A stretch of DNA of 64,000 nt from Pseudomonas paracarnis (GTDB taxonomy: Bacteria > Pseudomonadota > Gammaproteobacteria > Pseudomonadales > Pseudomonadaceae): NCBI RefSeq assembly GCF_904063055.1, contig NZ_CAJFCN010000002.1, positions 62,001 to 126,000 on the forward strand, written 5' to 3'. Below the pieces are notes generated by a model. That model searched no databases. It worked only from the letters and a program-made list of their open reading frames with translations, and was not told where the DNA came from. A program made the translations under genes and the position numbers. Every line of letters starts with the position of its first letter. The first letter of the stretch is position 1. This document shows positions 46,636 through 56,084 of the stretch, one piece after another.

Positions 46636-46934
46636 ACCTTCTCTCCAGAGGCCTTGGCGGTGAACTGAGGCTTCTCACCGATCTTGTAGGTTTCAAGAAT
46701 TTCGTAGGTCACAGTGTCGCGGGTGGCGTTGAAATACTGGCGGCAACCGGCGGCATGGATCCACAGTTCGTGGTGCAGGCCGCGCGGGTTATCGCGAAAG
46801 AACATGTAGTCGCCCCACTGCTCGTCGGTGCAGGCATTCGGGTCTAGCGGGCGCGGGATGTGCGCTTGGCCGGACGCGTGGAATTCCTCTTCGGAGCGCA
46901 GTTCGCCACAGTGAGGACAGAAGATATGCAACAT
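46632..46934 (-). CDS. soxD: Sarcosine oxidase delta subunit
   Basis: 100 aa. Zinc-binding SoxD fold with FCPHCGELR near the N-terminus, AC and HAAGCRQYFNATRDT further on. Small structural subunit of the heterotetramer, encoded between soxB and soxA, coupled to soxA by ATGA. Confidence 0.95.
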   Translation of the reverse strand: MLHIFCPHCGELRSEEEFHASGQAHIPRPLDPNACTDEQWGDYMFFRDNPRGLHHELWIHAAGCRQYFNATRDTVTYEILETYKIGEKPQFTAKASGEKV

Positions 46935-46949
46935 AGGGAATTTCTCCTG

Positions 46950-48200
46950 TTAGTGGGCGACGGCCGCAGCGCCGTGTTCGTCGATCAACGCACCGTTGTG
47001 GAAACGGTCGATGGAAAAAGGTGCGGCCAGTGGGTGCATTTCACCCTTGGCCAGGCTGGCGGCAAACACGTTGCCTGAGCCTGGGGTGGCCTTGAAGCCG
47101 CCCGTACCCCAACCGCAGTTGAAGAACATGTTCGGTACCGGGGTCTTGGAGATGATCGGGCAGGCATCCGGCGTGGTGTCGACGATGCCGCCCCACTGGC
47201 GGTTCATGCGCACCCGTGACAGCACCGGGAACATCTCGACGATGGCCTGGATGGTGTGCTCGATCACCGGGTACGAACCGCGCTGGCCGTAACCGTTGTA
47301 GCCGTCGATACCGGCGCCGATCACCAGGTCGCCCTTGTCGGATTGGCTGATGTAACCGTGCACGGCGTTGGACATGATCACGCTGTCGATAATCGGCTTG
47401 ATCGGCTCCGACACCAGGGCTTGCAGCGGGTGGGATTCGATCGGCAGGCGGAAGCCCGCCAGCGAAGCCATGTGCCCGGAATTACCGGCAGTCACCACAC
47501 CGACACGCTTGGCGCCGATAAAGCCCTTGTTGGTTTCCACGCCGATGCACACGCCGTTTTCCTTGCGGAACCCGATCACTTCGGTCTGCTGGATCAGGTC
47601 CACGCCCAAGGCATCGGCAGCACGGGCAAAGCCCCAGGCCACGGCATCGTGACGGGCCACGCCGCCGCGACGTTGCACGGTGGCGCCGAGCACGGGGTAA
47701 CGGGTGTTCTTGGAGCAATCCAGATACGGGATTTCGTCGGCTACTTGCTGGGCATTCAGCAGCTCGCCGTCCACACCGTTGAGGCGGTTGGCGCTCACGC
47801 GGCGTTCGGAGTCACGGATGTCCTGCAGGGTGTGGCACAGGTTGTACACGCCACGCTGGGAGAACATCACGTTGTAGTTCAGGTCCTGGGACAAACCTTC
47901 CCAGAGTTTCATGGCGTGTTCGTACAGGTGCGCCGACTCGTCCCACAGGTAGTTGGAACGCACGATGGTGGTGTTGCGCGCGGTGTTACCGCCGCCCAGC
48001 CAGCCTTTCTCGACCACCGCCACGTTGGTGATGCCGTGTTCCTTGGCCAGGTAGTAAGCGGTCGCCAGACCATGCCCGCCGCCGCCGACGATGACCACGT
48101 CGTAGACCTTTTTCGGGGTCGGCGTGCGCCACATCTTCTGCCAGTTTTCGTGATGGCTGAGGGAGTGCTTGAAGAGGCCGAAGCCTGAGTAGCGTTGCAT
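46950..48200 (-). CDS. soxB: Sarcosine oxidase beta subunit
   Basis: 416 aa from ATG 48200, 8 nt after GGAG; ATG 48206 sits too near that site, and the longer upstream frame overlaps glyA's end. DAO-family flavoprotein with [20 protein letters not shown] at ~33 and [20 protein letters not shown] later; it carries the covalent FMN and noncovalent FAD of sarcosine oxidase. Directly downstream of glyA, 22 bp apart. Confidence 0.95.
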   Translation of the reverse strand: MQRYSGFGLFKHSLSHHENWQKMWRTPTPKKVYDVVIVGGGGHGLATAYYLAKEHGITNVAVVEKGWLGGGNTARNTTIVRSNYLWDESAHLYEHAMKLWEGLSQDLNYNVMFSQRGVYNLCHTLQDIRDSERRVSANRLNGVDGELLNAQQVADEIPYLDCSKNTRYPVLGATVQRRGGVARHDAVAWGFARAADALGVDLIQQTEVIGFRKENGVCIGVETNKGFIGAKRVGVVTAGNSGHMASLAGFRLPIESHPLQALVSEPIKPIIDSVIMSNAVHGYISQSDKGDLVIGAGIDGYNGYGQRGSYPVIEHTIQAIVEMFPVLSRVRMNRQWGGIVDTTPDACPIISKTPVPNMFFNCGWGTGGFKATPGSGNVFAASLAKGEMHPLAAPFSIDRFHNGALIDEHGAAAVAH

Positions 48201-48222
48201 AGTCATTACTCCAAAACCGCGC

Positions 48223-49476
48223 TCAGCGATAAACCGGGAAATCAGCGCACAGGGCAGACACGTGCTTGGCCACGTTGGCCTCGACATCGGCGTCGCCGAG
48301 GTTGTCGAGGATGTCGCAGATCCAGCCGGCCAGCTCGATGCATTGCGGCACTTTGAAGCCACGGGTGGTCACCGCCGGGGTGCCGATGCGCAGGCCCGAG
48401 GTCACGAACGGCGACTGCGGGTCATTGGGCACCGCATTTTTGTTGACGGTGATGTGGGCGCGACCCAGAGCGGCATCCGCCTCTTTGCCGGTGAGGCCTT
48501 GGCGGATCAGGCTGACCAGGAACAGGTGGTTGTCGGTGCCGCCGGAGACCACATCGTAGCCACGCTTGATGAACACTTCGGCCATGGCCTGAGCGTTATC
48601 GATCACTTGCTGCTGGTACGCCTTGAAGCCGGGCTCGAGCGCTTCCTTGAAGCACACGGCCTTGCCGGCGATCACGTGCATCAGCGGGCCGCCCTGGGCG
48701 CCGGGGAATACCGCAGCGTTGAGTTTCTTTTCGATTTCTTCGTTGGCCTTGGCCAGGATCAGGCCGCCCCGTGGACCGCGCAGGGTTTTGTGGGTGGTGG
48801 TGGTGACCACGTCGGCGTAAGGCAGCGGGTTCGGGTACAGGCCAGCGGCAACCAGGCCGGCGACGTGGGCCATGTCGACGAACAGCAGCGCGCCAACCTT
48901 GTCGGCGATCTGACGGAAGCGTGGGAAATCCAGGGTCTTGGAGTAGGCCGAGAACCCTGCCACGACCATCTTCGGCTTGTGTTCGACCGCCAGGCGCTCG
49001 ACTTCGTCGTAGTCGATCAGGCCCGTGTCGGTATTGATGCCGTATTGCACCGCGTTGTACAGCTTGCCCGAGGACGACACTTTGGCGCCGTGGGTCAGGT
49101 GACCGCCGTGGGCCAGGCTCATGCCCAGGATGGTGTCGCCGGCATTGATCAGCGCCAGGTACACGGCGCTGTTGGCGGAGGAACCGGAGTGCGGTTGCAC
49201 GTTGGCGTAATCGGCGCCGAACAGCTGCTTGGCGCGTTCGATGGCCAGGGCTTCGACCTTGTCCACATGTTCGCAGCCGCCGTAGTAGCGCTTGCCCGGG
49301 TAGCCTTCGGCGTATTTGTTGGTAAGGCCACTGCCTTGAGCTTCCATCACGCGCTTGCTGGTGTAGTTCTCCGACGCGATCAGCTCGATATGATCTTCCT
49401 GGCGCTGCTCCTCGGCATTCATCGCCGCCAGCAGTGCGTCGTCATATCCCTGGATCTGGTCTTGTTTGCTGAACAT
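48223..49476 (-). CDS. glyA: Serine hydroxymethyltransferase
   Basis: 417 aa PLP enzyme interconverting glycine + 5,10-methylene-THF and serine + THF. PLP lysine in [39 protein letters not shown] substrate region. ATG 49476 with GGGAG upstream is used (a longer frame to 49575 has no support). At the head of the sox cluster it combines the two products of sarcosine oxidation, glycine and methylene-THF, into serine. This is the catabolic GlyA1 copy of Pseudomonas. Confidence 0.96.
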   Translation of the reverse strand: MFSKQDQIQGYDDALLAAMNAEEQRQEDHIELIASENYTSKRVMEAQGSGLTNKYAEGYPGKRYYGGCEHVDKVEALAIERAKQLFGADYANVQPHSGSSANSAVYLALINAGDTILGMSLAHGGHLTHGAKVSSSGKLYNAVQYGINTDTGLIDYDEVERLAVEHKPKMVVAGFSAYSKTLDFPRFRQIADKVGALLFVDMAHVAGLVAAGLYPNPLPYADVVTTTTHKTLRGPRGGLILAKANEEIEKKLNAAVFPGAQGGPLMHVIAGKAVCFKEALEPGFKAYQQQVIDNAQAMAEVFIKRGYDVVSGGTDNHLFLVSLIRQGLTGKEADAALGRAHITVNKNAVPNDPQSPFVTSGLRIGTPAVTTRGFKVPQCIELAGWICDILDNLGDADVEANVAKHVSALCADFPVYR

Positions 49477-49620
49477 CGCGTCTCTCCCAGCCTTTCGTAT
49501 TGTTGAGGCCCTCGCAGGGCCCTTTGATGCGATGGTAGGGCTGGCGCGTGCGGGCCAAATGCCTGCGCACGCCACGCAAAGGTGCGTTTACGACATGGAC
49601 TCAAGAATGTGCAAACGCTT

Positions 49621-49709
49621 GTGTGGGAGCTGGCTTGCCTGCGATGGCATCGCTGCGGTGCAACTGGCAGACCAAGGTGTGTGCATCGCAGGCAAGCCAG
49701 CTCCCACAG
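49621..49709. repeat. REP doublet between glyA and the TraX-like gene
   Basis: Inverted GTGGGAGCTGGCTTGCCTGC / GCAGGCAAGCCAGCTCCCAC pair ending 3 nt before the TraX-like stop codon. Confidence 0.85.
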
Positions 49710-49712
49710 GGG

Positions 49713-50441
49713 TTAGGCGATGATCAGGCGGATGAGTAGCAGCAGCAAGAAATGCAGTGGATATAAAGCATAGGCCCAACGCCGCATCGCTGGTGGCGAG
49801 ACATTTTTGGCATGTCGCAACAAGACCAAACCCACCCATGGCGCAATCAGGCATGTTGCCAACCCCAACAGCGCCACCGGTGTGCCGCTATTCAGCAAAA
49901 TCTGCCATTGGTTGGCGGCAACACAAACCAAGCCTGGAAGCACACTGAAATACCAAGGGCGACTGAACACCAGCAACATCGCCACAGGCAGCAACACACC
50001 GAAAAAACCGAACATCAAATGTGTCGCAAACGCCCCCGCGATACTGAGCGCTAACAGCGCTAATCCTCGATCAAAAAGCGCCTTTTGCTGCCAACCTCGG
50101 GCAACCAGCAAACCTAACACCAAAGTCGGCAGCACATTCAACGTATCGGCGTCCTCGATAAATAGCCGATACGGCACTTCGCTGATCACGCTGAACAACA
50201 GCAACCAACCCAGGTAGCGCCAATGGCCGGTCACTGGGACGTAACGGACACGATGCACATTGGCCGCAATCGCCAGGCAAAACCATGGAAACGCCAGACG
50301 CCCCGGCACGTATAGCCCATCCAGGCTCAGCCCCACATAGCGCAGATGATCGAGCACCATACTCAACAGCGCCAGCCACTTGAGCAGATCCAAAGCGCCA
50401 TCTCGGACAGGTCCGACAGGCAAGGTGTGAGTACCGTGCAT
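49713..50441 (-). CDS. TraX-family membrane protein
   Basis: 242 aa from ATG 50441 (GGGGA upstream). Seven to eight hydrophobic segments. The DLLKWLALLSMVLDHLRYVG opening and late YALYPLHFLLLLLIRLI are TraX (F-pilin acetylase family) signatures. TraX on F plasmids N-acetylates pilin; chromosomal relatives are probably acetyl- or acyltransferases of unknown target. No conjugation genes are nearby. Composition looks a little less GC-rich than the flanking catabolic genes. Confidence 0.8.
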   Translation of the reverse strand: MHGTHTLPVGPVRDGALDLLKWLALLSMVLDHLRYVGLSLDGLYVPGRLAFPWFCLAIAANVHRVRYVPVTGHWRYLGWLLLFSVISEVPYRLFIEDADTLNVLPTLVLGLLVARGWQQKALFDRGLALLALSIAGAFATHLMFGFFGVLLPVAMLLVFSRPWYFSVLPGLVCVAANQWQILLNSGTPVALLGLATCLIAPWVGLVLLRHAKNVSPPAMRRWAYALYPLHFLLLLLIRLIIA

Positions 50442-50531
50442 AATTCCCCAACGACTTTGCATTTACAGTGCGTGCGTGCCCCCGGCAATCTTGGGTAAAG
50501 TGCGCACCAACATCGACCACAGGAACGGGCC

Positions 50532-51572
50532 ATGACCGACAAGAGCCAACAATTTGCCAGCGACAACTATTCCGGCATCTGCCCGGAAGCCTGGGCCGCC
50601 ATGGAACAAGCCAACCAGGGCCATCAACGCGCCTACGGCGATGATGAATGGACCCACCGCGCCGCCGACGGTTTCCGCAATCTGTTCGAGACCGACTGCG
50701 AGGTGTTCTTCGCCTTCAACGGTACGGCTGCCAACTCCCTGGCGCTGTCCTCGTTGTGCCAGAGCTACCATAGCGTGATTTGCTCGGAAACCGCCCACGT
50801 CGAAACCGACGAATGCGGCGCGCCGGAGTTTTTCTCCAACGGCTCCAAACTGCTGGTTGCCCGTACCGAGAACGGCAAGCTGACCCCGGAGTCGATCCGC
50901 GAAATCGCCCTCAAGCGCCAGGATATCCATTATCCCAAGCCGCGCGTCGTGACCCTGACCCAGGCCACCGAAGTCGGCAGCGTGTACACCCCGGAAGAAA
51001 TCCGCGCCATCAGCGCCACCTGCAAGGAACTGGGACTGAACCTGCACATGGACGGCGCACGCTTCGCCAATGCCTGTGCATTCCTGGGCTGCTCACCGGC
51101 CGACCTGACCTGGAAAGCCGGCGTCGACGTGCTGTGCTTTGGTGGTACCAAAAACGGCATGGCGGTAGGTGAAGCCATCCTGTTCTTCAATCACAAACTG
51201 GCTGAAGACTTTGACTACCGCTGCAAACAGGCCGGTCAGTTGGCGTCGAAAATGCGCTTCCTTTCTGCGCCATGGGTGGGCCTGCTGGAAAATGACGCGT
51301 GGCTCAAGCATGCACGCCACGCCAACCATTGCGCGCAATTGCTCAGCAGCCTGGTGTCGGATATTCCCGGCGTGGAATTGATGTTCCCGGTACAGGCCAA
51401 CGGCGTGTTCCTGCAACTCTCGGAACCCGCGATTGCAGCGCTGACCGCCAAGGGCTGGCGCTTCTACACCTTCATCGGCAAAGGCGGTGCGCGCTTCATG
51501 TGTGCGTGGGATACCGAGGAAGAGCGTGTGAGGGAATTGGCTGCCGATATTCGGGAAGTAATGAACGCTTAA
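50532..51572 (+). CDS. ltaE: Low-specificity L-threonine aldolase
   Basis: 346 aa PLP enzyme cleaving threonine/allo-threonine to glycine and acetaldehyde (and other beta-hydroxy amino acids). PLP lysine in LCFGGTKNGMAVGEA (~207); HMDGARFANACAFLG in the middle; IGKGGARFMCAWDTEEERV near the end. PAO1 also has a threonine aldolase inside its betaine gene region (PA5413, from memory), so its presence beside glyA is conserved and fits glycine/serine metabolism. Confidence 0.93.
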   Translation: MTDKSQQFASDNYSGICPEAWAAMEQANQGHQRAYGDDEWTHRAADGFRNLFETDCEVFFAFNGTAANSLALSSLCQSYHSVICSETAHVETDECGAPEFFSNGSKLLVARTENGKLTPESIREIALKRQDIHYPKPRVVTLTQATEVGSVYTPEEIRAISATCKELGLNLHMDGARFANACAFLGCSPADLTWKAGVDVLCFGGTKNGMAVGEAILFFNHKLAEDFDYRCKQAGQLASKMRFLSAPWVGLLENDAWLKHARHANHCAQLLSSLVSDIPGVELMFPVQANGVFLQLSEPAIAALTAKGWRFYTFIGKGGARFMCAWDTEEERVRELAADIREVMNA

Positions 51573-51581
51573 CGTACGAAT

Positions 51582-51620
51582 TCGGCCAGTTGGTACTGGC
51601 CGATTGCCGAGACTGTTTTT
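51582..51620 (+). terminator. Possible ltaE terminator
   Basis: TCGGCCAG-TTGGTA-CTGGCCGA hairpin 10 nt after the ltaE stop, followed only later by a TGTTTTTTG stretch (51612-51621). Confidence 0.5.
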
Positions 51621-51765
51621 TGATATTTCCGACCGCTACGTAGCTCGCTTTCATTGTCTAGCCTCTTGTTACCCGCAAGGAAAACGCAGCGATAACTGCC
51701 GCCTTTCGGGTTTCATCGCCAGCCGAATAATCGGCCGCAAAGGCACATCAATGGAGAGTTTTATC

Positions 51766-51966
51766 ATGGAATATCAAAGTAATGGCAACACACTGCAAAG
51801 CGGCGGCGGCACTAGCACCACGGTCATAGACTGGGACGAGTTCAGGAAACACGCCAAGATCGGGGACACCATTCAGGAGCCCTCAAGGACGTTGACCATC
51901 TACGACAAAGCCTACGAATTGACAAACTCAGGCCAGCACTTCGTTGTTCATATCTATGCCCAATAA
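51766..51966 (+). CDS. Unknown small protein, 66 aa
   Basis: 66 aa from ATG 51766, with GGAGAG about 10 nt upstream (alternative ATG 51751 adds five residues). Gly/Ser/Thr-rich N-terminus (NGNTLQSGGGTSTT), then a compact, mixed-charge C-terminal part (IDWDEFRKHAKIGDTI, YDKAYELTNSGQHFVVHIYA). No signal peptide, membrane helix or recognised motif. Lower GC than ltaE. Flanked by the ltaE terminator and the repeat array, so transcribed alone. Confidence 0.55.
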   Translation: MEYQSNGNTLQSGGGTSTTVIDWDEFRKHAKIGDTIQEPSRTLTIYDKAYELTNSGQHFVVHIYAQ

Positions 51967-52025
51967 CTGTTAACGCCTAAGCGCCGCGTCGCAGATTCAT
52001 GGCCTGCGACGCGACGCTGAATCAT

Positions 52026-52553
52026 GATCGTTCCCGCGCTCCGCGTGGGAATGCAGCCCGTGACGCTCCGCGTCACACCCTCAGTGCGGCCGGACGCGGA
52101 GCGTCCTGGGCGGCGTTACCACGCAGAGCGTGGGAACGAGCATGTGCCTGCTGCCGGGAAGATCGTTCCCGCGCTCCGCGTGGGAATGCAGCCCGTGACG
52201 CTCCGCGTCACCCCTCAACTGCGGCGGGACGCGGAGCGTCCCAGGTGGCGTTACCACGCAGAGCGTGGGAACGAGCATGTGCCTGCTGCCGGAAAGATCG
52301 TTCCCGCGCTCCGCGTGGGAATGCAGCCCGTGACGCTCCGCGTCACACCCTCAATGCGGCGGGACGCGGAGCGTCCTGGGCGGCGTTACCACGCAGAGCA
52401 TGGGAACGAGCATGTGCCTGCTGCCGGGAAGATCGTTCCCGCGCTCCGCGTGGGAATGCAGCCCCGTGACGCTCCGCGTCACACCCTCAACGCGGCCGGA
52501 CGCGGAGCGTCCTGGGCGGCGTTACCACGCAGAGCGTTGGGAACGAGCAGATC
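52026..52553. repeat. Four-copy tandem array, 135 bp period, of the GTTCCCACGC palindromic repeat
   Basis: Units begin at 52026, 52161, 52296 and 52431, an exact 135 bp period. Each holds GATCGTTCCCGCGCTCCGCG, GTGACGCTCCGCGTCAC, GGACGCGGAGCGTCC and CACGCAGAGCGTGGGAACGA, plus a ~20 nt linker (AGCATGTGCCTGCTGCCGGG). Units differ by only a few substitutions and the last has one-base insertions. It fills nearly all of the 585 bp gap between the 66 aa gene and gbcB. Because 135 is divisible by 3, an artefactual open frame runs through it. Confidence 0.92.
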
Positions 52554-53652
52554 AGAATTCGATGCGTACATCACCCTTCGGCACACTGCAGCACGACAGG
52601 ATGTAGCCTTCAGCCTCGTCTTCTTCGGTAATCCCGCCGTTGTGCTCCATCTCCACTTCGCCGCCCAGTTTCATCACCTTGCACGTACCGCAGATGCCCA
52701 TGCCGCAGGCCTTGGGGATCAGCAGGCCGAGCTTGGCCGCCGCGGCATGCACCGTTTCCCCCGGTGCCACGCGAATGCTTTTGCCGGACGCGATAAATTC
52801 CACTTGATGCAGGTCTGCCAGGTCGATCTCCGGCGCATCCGCCGCTTGCTCGGCCTGCTCCACCGCATCGGCACGGGCTTCGGGCGGCGTCGCGCCAAAC
52901 GATTCCTCGTGATAACGGGTCATGTCGAAACCGGCAACTTCCAGCAAACGCTTCACCGCGTTCATGTACGGCGTAGGGCCGCAGCAGAACACTTCGCGCT
53001 CAAGGAAGTCCGGCACCATCAGCTCCAGCATCTTGTGGTTCAGATAGCCGCGATACCCGGCCCAGGGTTCGCCCAGGCCGTGTTTTTCGCAAATCAGGTG
53101 CAGGCTGAAGTTGTCGATCCGCGACGCCATGTGCTCCAGCTCGCGGTGATAGATGATGTCCTTGGGCGAGCGGGCGCTGTGGATAAACGTCATGTCGACG
53201 TTCGCGTTGGTGTCGTAAAACCAGCGCGCCATGGACATCACCGGCGTGATCCCAACGCCACCGCTGAGGTACAGCACTTTCGGGCTTGGGAAGTCGATGG
53301 CATTGAACAGCCCGACCGGGCCGTGCACCGCCAACTCCTGGCCTTCGTGCAAAGTGTCGTGCAGCCAATTGGAAACCCGGCCGCCCGGTACGCGCTTGAT
53401 GGTCACCGAGAAGCTGTAAGGCACCGACGGTGAGCTGGAAATGGTGTACGAACGCATGATCGGCTGGCCTTCGATTTCCAGCTCCAGGGTGACGAATTGC
53501 CCCGGCTTGAAAAAGAACAGGATCGGCTGATCGGCCATAAAACAGAAGGTGCGCACATCCCAGGTTTCCTGGATGACTTTGACGCAGCGGACGATGTGCC
53601 GACCATTGGCCCAGGTCTGGGTGGTTACCGGATTCAGGAAATTATTGGACAT
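52552..53652 (-). CDS. gbcB: Glycine betaine demethylase reductase subunit
   Basis: 366 aa from ATG 53652 (GGTGGAGA upstream). FAD domain (~25-130; MRSYTISSSPSVPYS), NAD domain (~135-250; VLYLSGGVGITPVMSMARWF), and C-terminal plant-type [2Fe-2S] domain with CGMGICGTCKVMKLGG and a final cysteine (YILSCC). It supplies electrons from NAD(P)H to the Rieske oxygenase GbcA, encoded divergently 282 bp away. Its stop codon lies just next to the repeat array. Confidence 0.94.
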   Translation of the reverse strand: MSNNFLNPVTTQTWANGRHIVRCVKVIQETWDVRTFCFMADQPILFFFKPGQFVTLELEIEGQPIMRSYTISSSPSVPYSFSVTIKRVPGGRVSNWLHDTLHEGQELAVHGPVGLFNAIDFPSPKVLYLSGGVGITPVMSMARWFYDTNANVDMTFIHSARSPKDIIYHRELEHMASRIDNFSLHLICEKHGLGEPWAGYRGYLNHKMLELMVPDFLEREVFCCGPTPYMNAVKRLLEVAGFDMTRYHEESFGATPPEARADAVEQAEQAADAPEIDLADLHQVEFIASGKSIRVAPGETVHAAAAKLGLLIPKACGMGICGTCKVMKLGGEVEMEHNGGITEEDEAEGYILSCCSVPKGDVRIEF

Positions 53653-53934
53653 GTTGTTCTCCACCGCCGACGTCGGCCTTATGGTGGCGATTCTGCGTAA
53701 CGCGAGAACCACCCATTTACCTATCTGCGACATTCACATACTTACGGCGACCAGCCCCCAAAGACAGGGGCTTGCGCGTCGGGATCAGATTGGGCCATGT
53801 CGCCCATGGATAAGGTTCGACGTTACGCCGGGCCCACACTCGCTCCCAACAAAGACGCGTTCTTTACGCCTTGCACAGCACCAACCGTAGCCACTATTCG
53901 CCGGCCACACAGAATGGCCATGAGGACACACACG

Positions 53935-55230
53935 ATGGACGTCACCGCAACCTTAAGCTTGGGCGATCCGCTGGAACCCGCACGCAAGGCCACCGCGCAA
54001 ATGCTGCAAGAGCGCGAGCGCACTTTTTCGCTGCCGCAGCCGTTCTACTCTGATGAGCGGCTGTTCGATATCGACATGCAGGAGATCTTCCAGAAAGAGT
54101 GGTTGATCGCCGGCATGACCTGCGAAATTCCTACCAAGGGCAACTACCTGACCCTGCAAGTGGGCAAGAACCCAATCATCGTGATCCGGGGTGCCGATGG
54201 CGTGGTGCATGCGTTTCACAACGTGTGCCGCCACCGTGGTTCGCGCTTGTGCACCAGCGAAAAGGGCAAGGTCGCCAAGCTGGTTTGCCACTACCACCAG
54301 TGGACCTACGAGCTGGACGGCCGCCTGCTGTTCGCCGGCACCGAGATGGGCGCCGATTTCGACATGAAGCAGTACGGTTTGAAGCCGGTGAACGTGAAGA
54401 CCGCTGGCGGCTATATCTTTATCAGCCTGGCCGAAAACCCGCCGGCCATCGATGACTTCCTGTCGACGCTCAGCCATTACATGGAGCCCTACGACATGGA
54501 GAACACCAAGGTGGCGATCCAGACCACCTTGTTCGAAAAAGCCAACTGGAAGCTGGTGCTGGAAAACAACCGCGAGTGCTACCACTGCAACGCGTCGCAC
54601 CCGGAGCTGCTCAAAACCCTGCTGGAATGGGACGACGTCACCGACCCACGTGCCGACCAGGCGTTCAAGGACCACGTAGCCGCCTCCGCCGCCGCCTGGG
54701 ATGCCGAGAAGATCCCTTACGCCCACGCCAGCTTCGGCCTGCGTAACCGGATTGTGCGCATGCCGCTACTCAAGGGCACCGTGTCGATGACCCTGGATGG
54801 CAAACAAGGTTGTGCCAAGCTCATGGGCCGCATCAAGAACCCGGACCTGGGCTCGATGCGCATCCTGCACCTGCCGCACTCCTGGAACCACTGCATGGGC
54901 GACCACATCATTGTGTTCACCGTGTGGCCCATCAGCGCCCAGGAAACCATGGTTACCACCAAGTGGATCGTGCACAAGGACGCCGTGGAAGGCGTGGACT
55001 ACGACGTGGAACGCATGCGCCAAGTGTGGGACGCCACCAACGACCAGGACCGCCGCCTGGCCGAAGAGAACCAGCGCGGGATCAACTCCACCGCTTACCA
55101 ACCCGGCCCGTACTCCAAGACCTATGAATTTGGCGTGGTGAATTTTGTGGATTGGTACAGCGAGCGCATGCTGAGCAACCTGGGTGCGGCGCCGGCGCCT
55201 TATCTCAAAGGCGTAGCTGCTCACGAATAA
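53935..55230 (+). CDS. gbcA: Glycine betaine demethylase, Rieske oxygenase subunit
   Basis: 431 aa from ATG 53935 (GAGGA 8 nt upstream; ATGs at 53914 and 53920 are alternatives). Rieske [2Fe-2S] centre CRHRGSRLC ... CHYHQW (~95-120) and mononuclear-iron segment ENNRECYHCNASHPELLKTL. Converts glycine betaine to dimethylglycine and formaldehyde with GbcB. In P. aeruginosa gbcA is activated by GbdR; its operator should lie in 53653-53934, but I cannot point to it. Confidence 0.95.
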   Translation: MDVTATLSLGDPLEPARKATAQMLQERERTFSLPQPFYSDERLFDIDMQEIFQKEWLIAGMTCEIPTKGNYLTLQVGKNPIIVIRGADGVVHAFHNVCRHRGSRLCTSEKGKVAKLVCHYHQWTYELDGRLLFAGTEMGADFDMKQYGLKPVNVKTAGGYIFISLAENPPAIDDFLSTLSHYMEPYDMENTKVAIQTTLFEKANWKLVLENNRECYHCNASHPELLKTLLEWDDVTDPRADQAFKDHVAASAAAWDAEKIPYAHASFGLRNRIVRMPLLKGTVSMTLDGKQGCAKLMGRIKNPDLGSMRILHLPHSWNHCMGDHIIVFTVWPISAQETMVTTKWIVHKDAVEGVDYDVERMRQVWDATNDQDRRLAEENQRGINSTAYQPGPYSKTYEFGVVNFVDWYSERMLSNLGAAPAPYLKGVAAHE

Positions 55231-55236
55231 CGCTTG

Positions 55237-55327
55237 TTTGGGAGCGGGCTTGCCCGCGATGGCATGGTGTCTGTCAAAGTCTGTATTGGCTGATAGACCG
55301 CTATCGCAGGCAAGCCAGCTCCCACAT
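55237..55327. repeat. REP doublet after gbcA (mixed subtypes)
   Basis: TTGGGAGCGGGCTTGCCCGC pairs with GCAGGCAAGCCAGCTCCCAC, i.e. halves of two different REP subtypes. Confidence 0.8.
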
Positions 55328-55339
55328 TAGGACAGATTA

Positions 55340-55970
55340 GCTGTTCAAAATTCGATCAGCTCTGATACAGCCCTTTACCACCCTGCCCTCCAGCCTTTAC
55401 CCAACAACTTATCCACAAAGCCACCCACAGCAATTGTGGGCAATTGCGTCGTGGACGAAAATTAAATCAAGAAAATCCGTGACTTATTCAAACTTCCGGG
55501 TTTCAGCTCAAGCTGATCATTTATTGATCAAACCTCCAAGAGCCTTGTTTGGCGTGGCTTGCAGCGGTAAGCGAACACCTTATCCACAGATGCGCCAACA
55601 GACTTTGGGGGCAACTTTGTCTGGGCTGTGGAAAACCACCTAAAGTCGCTATTTCCGCGGGTCATGAGACGTTTTAAGGGTTAAATACAGTGTTTTGGTG
55701 ATTTTTTAACCAACCCTCTGTAGGCCTCGTATTACCTGGCCTACAACGGATAGCGAACATCTTATCCACAGATCCGCCAACAGACTTTGGGGGCAAGTTA
55801 TAAAATCCGCTTAGCTTTATCCACACCAAAACCCTAGAGAAAACCGCCACTTAGCCTGATCATTTTTCAGCCAATAGCGCACAGGCCTTTAAATACGTGC
55901 CCTGCGGACAAACACAAACACCTTATCCACAGGCACGTGCACAGCGATTGTGGGTAATTGCCCGCTTGTC
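55340..55970 (+). repeat. Array of hairpin plus DnaA-box units in a gene-free stretch
   Basis: The 854 bp gap 55231-56084 has no credible gene. It holds five perfect TTATCCACA boxes, all in one orientation: 55409, 55580, 55762, 55817, 55923. Boxes at 55580, 55762 and 55923 are preceded 64-68 nt upstream by a TGAT[C]-ATTT(T) element. The first two of these also have a GCC-11nt-GGC stem in between (perfect TGTAGGCC/GGCCTACA at 55719-55726/55738-55745). Two inner units (55571-55615, 55753-55797) are nearly identical over 45 nt. The two outer ones share a different tail (CAGCAATTGTGGGCAATTGC versus CAGCGATTGTGGGTAATTGC). Confidence 0.7.
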
Positions 55971-56084
55971 CGTTCCTTGTGCGGAAACGCTCAAATTTAA
56001 ACTTCATCTACACTCTTTCTTGCAGTTATATCCATTGGCCCAGGTGAGTACAGAAGTCCTTGGCGCAAAAGAGGAGATAGACCG

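Noticed and set aside
43798..46668. 956-codon open frame on the + strand opposite soxA
   Set aside because: It is the antisense shadow of the well-supported 1005 aa SoxA; the translation is His/Val/Gly-rich with no domain match. High GC makes such frames common.
52026..52553. Possible CRISPR array
   Set aside because: Repeated units are 135 bp, nearly identical through their whole length, with no unique spacers and no cas genes.
52024..53433. Open frame of ~469 codons running through the repeat array and across gbcB
   Set aside because: The 135 bp period is a multiple of 3, so the repeat keeps a frame open by itself; the rest is antisense to gbcB. Repeated RSRAPRGNAARDAPRH-type peptide is an artefact.
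55340..55970. Chromosomal origin oriC
   Set aside because: DnaA boxes are present but dnaA, dnaN, rpmH and gyrB are not, no clear AT-rich unwinding repeats are seen, and box spacing (55-182 bp) is looser than in an origin.
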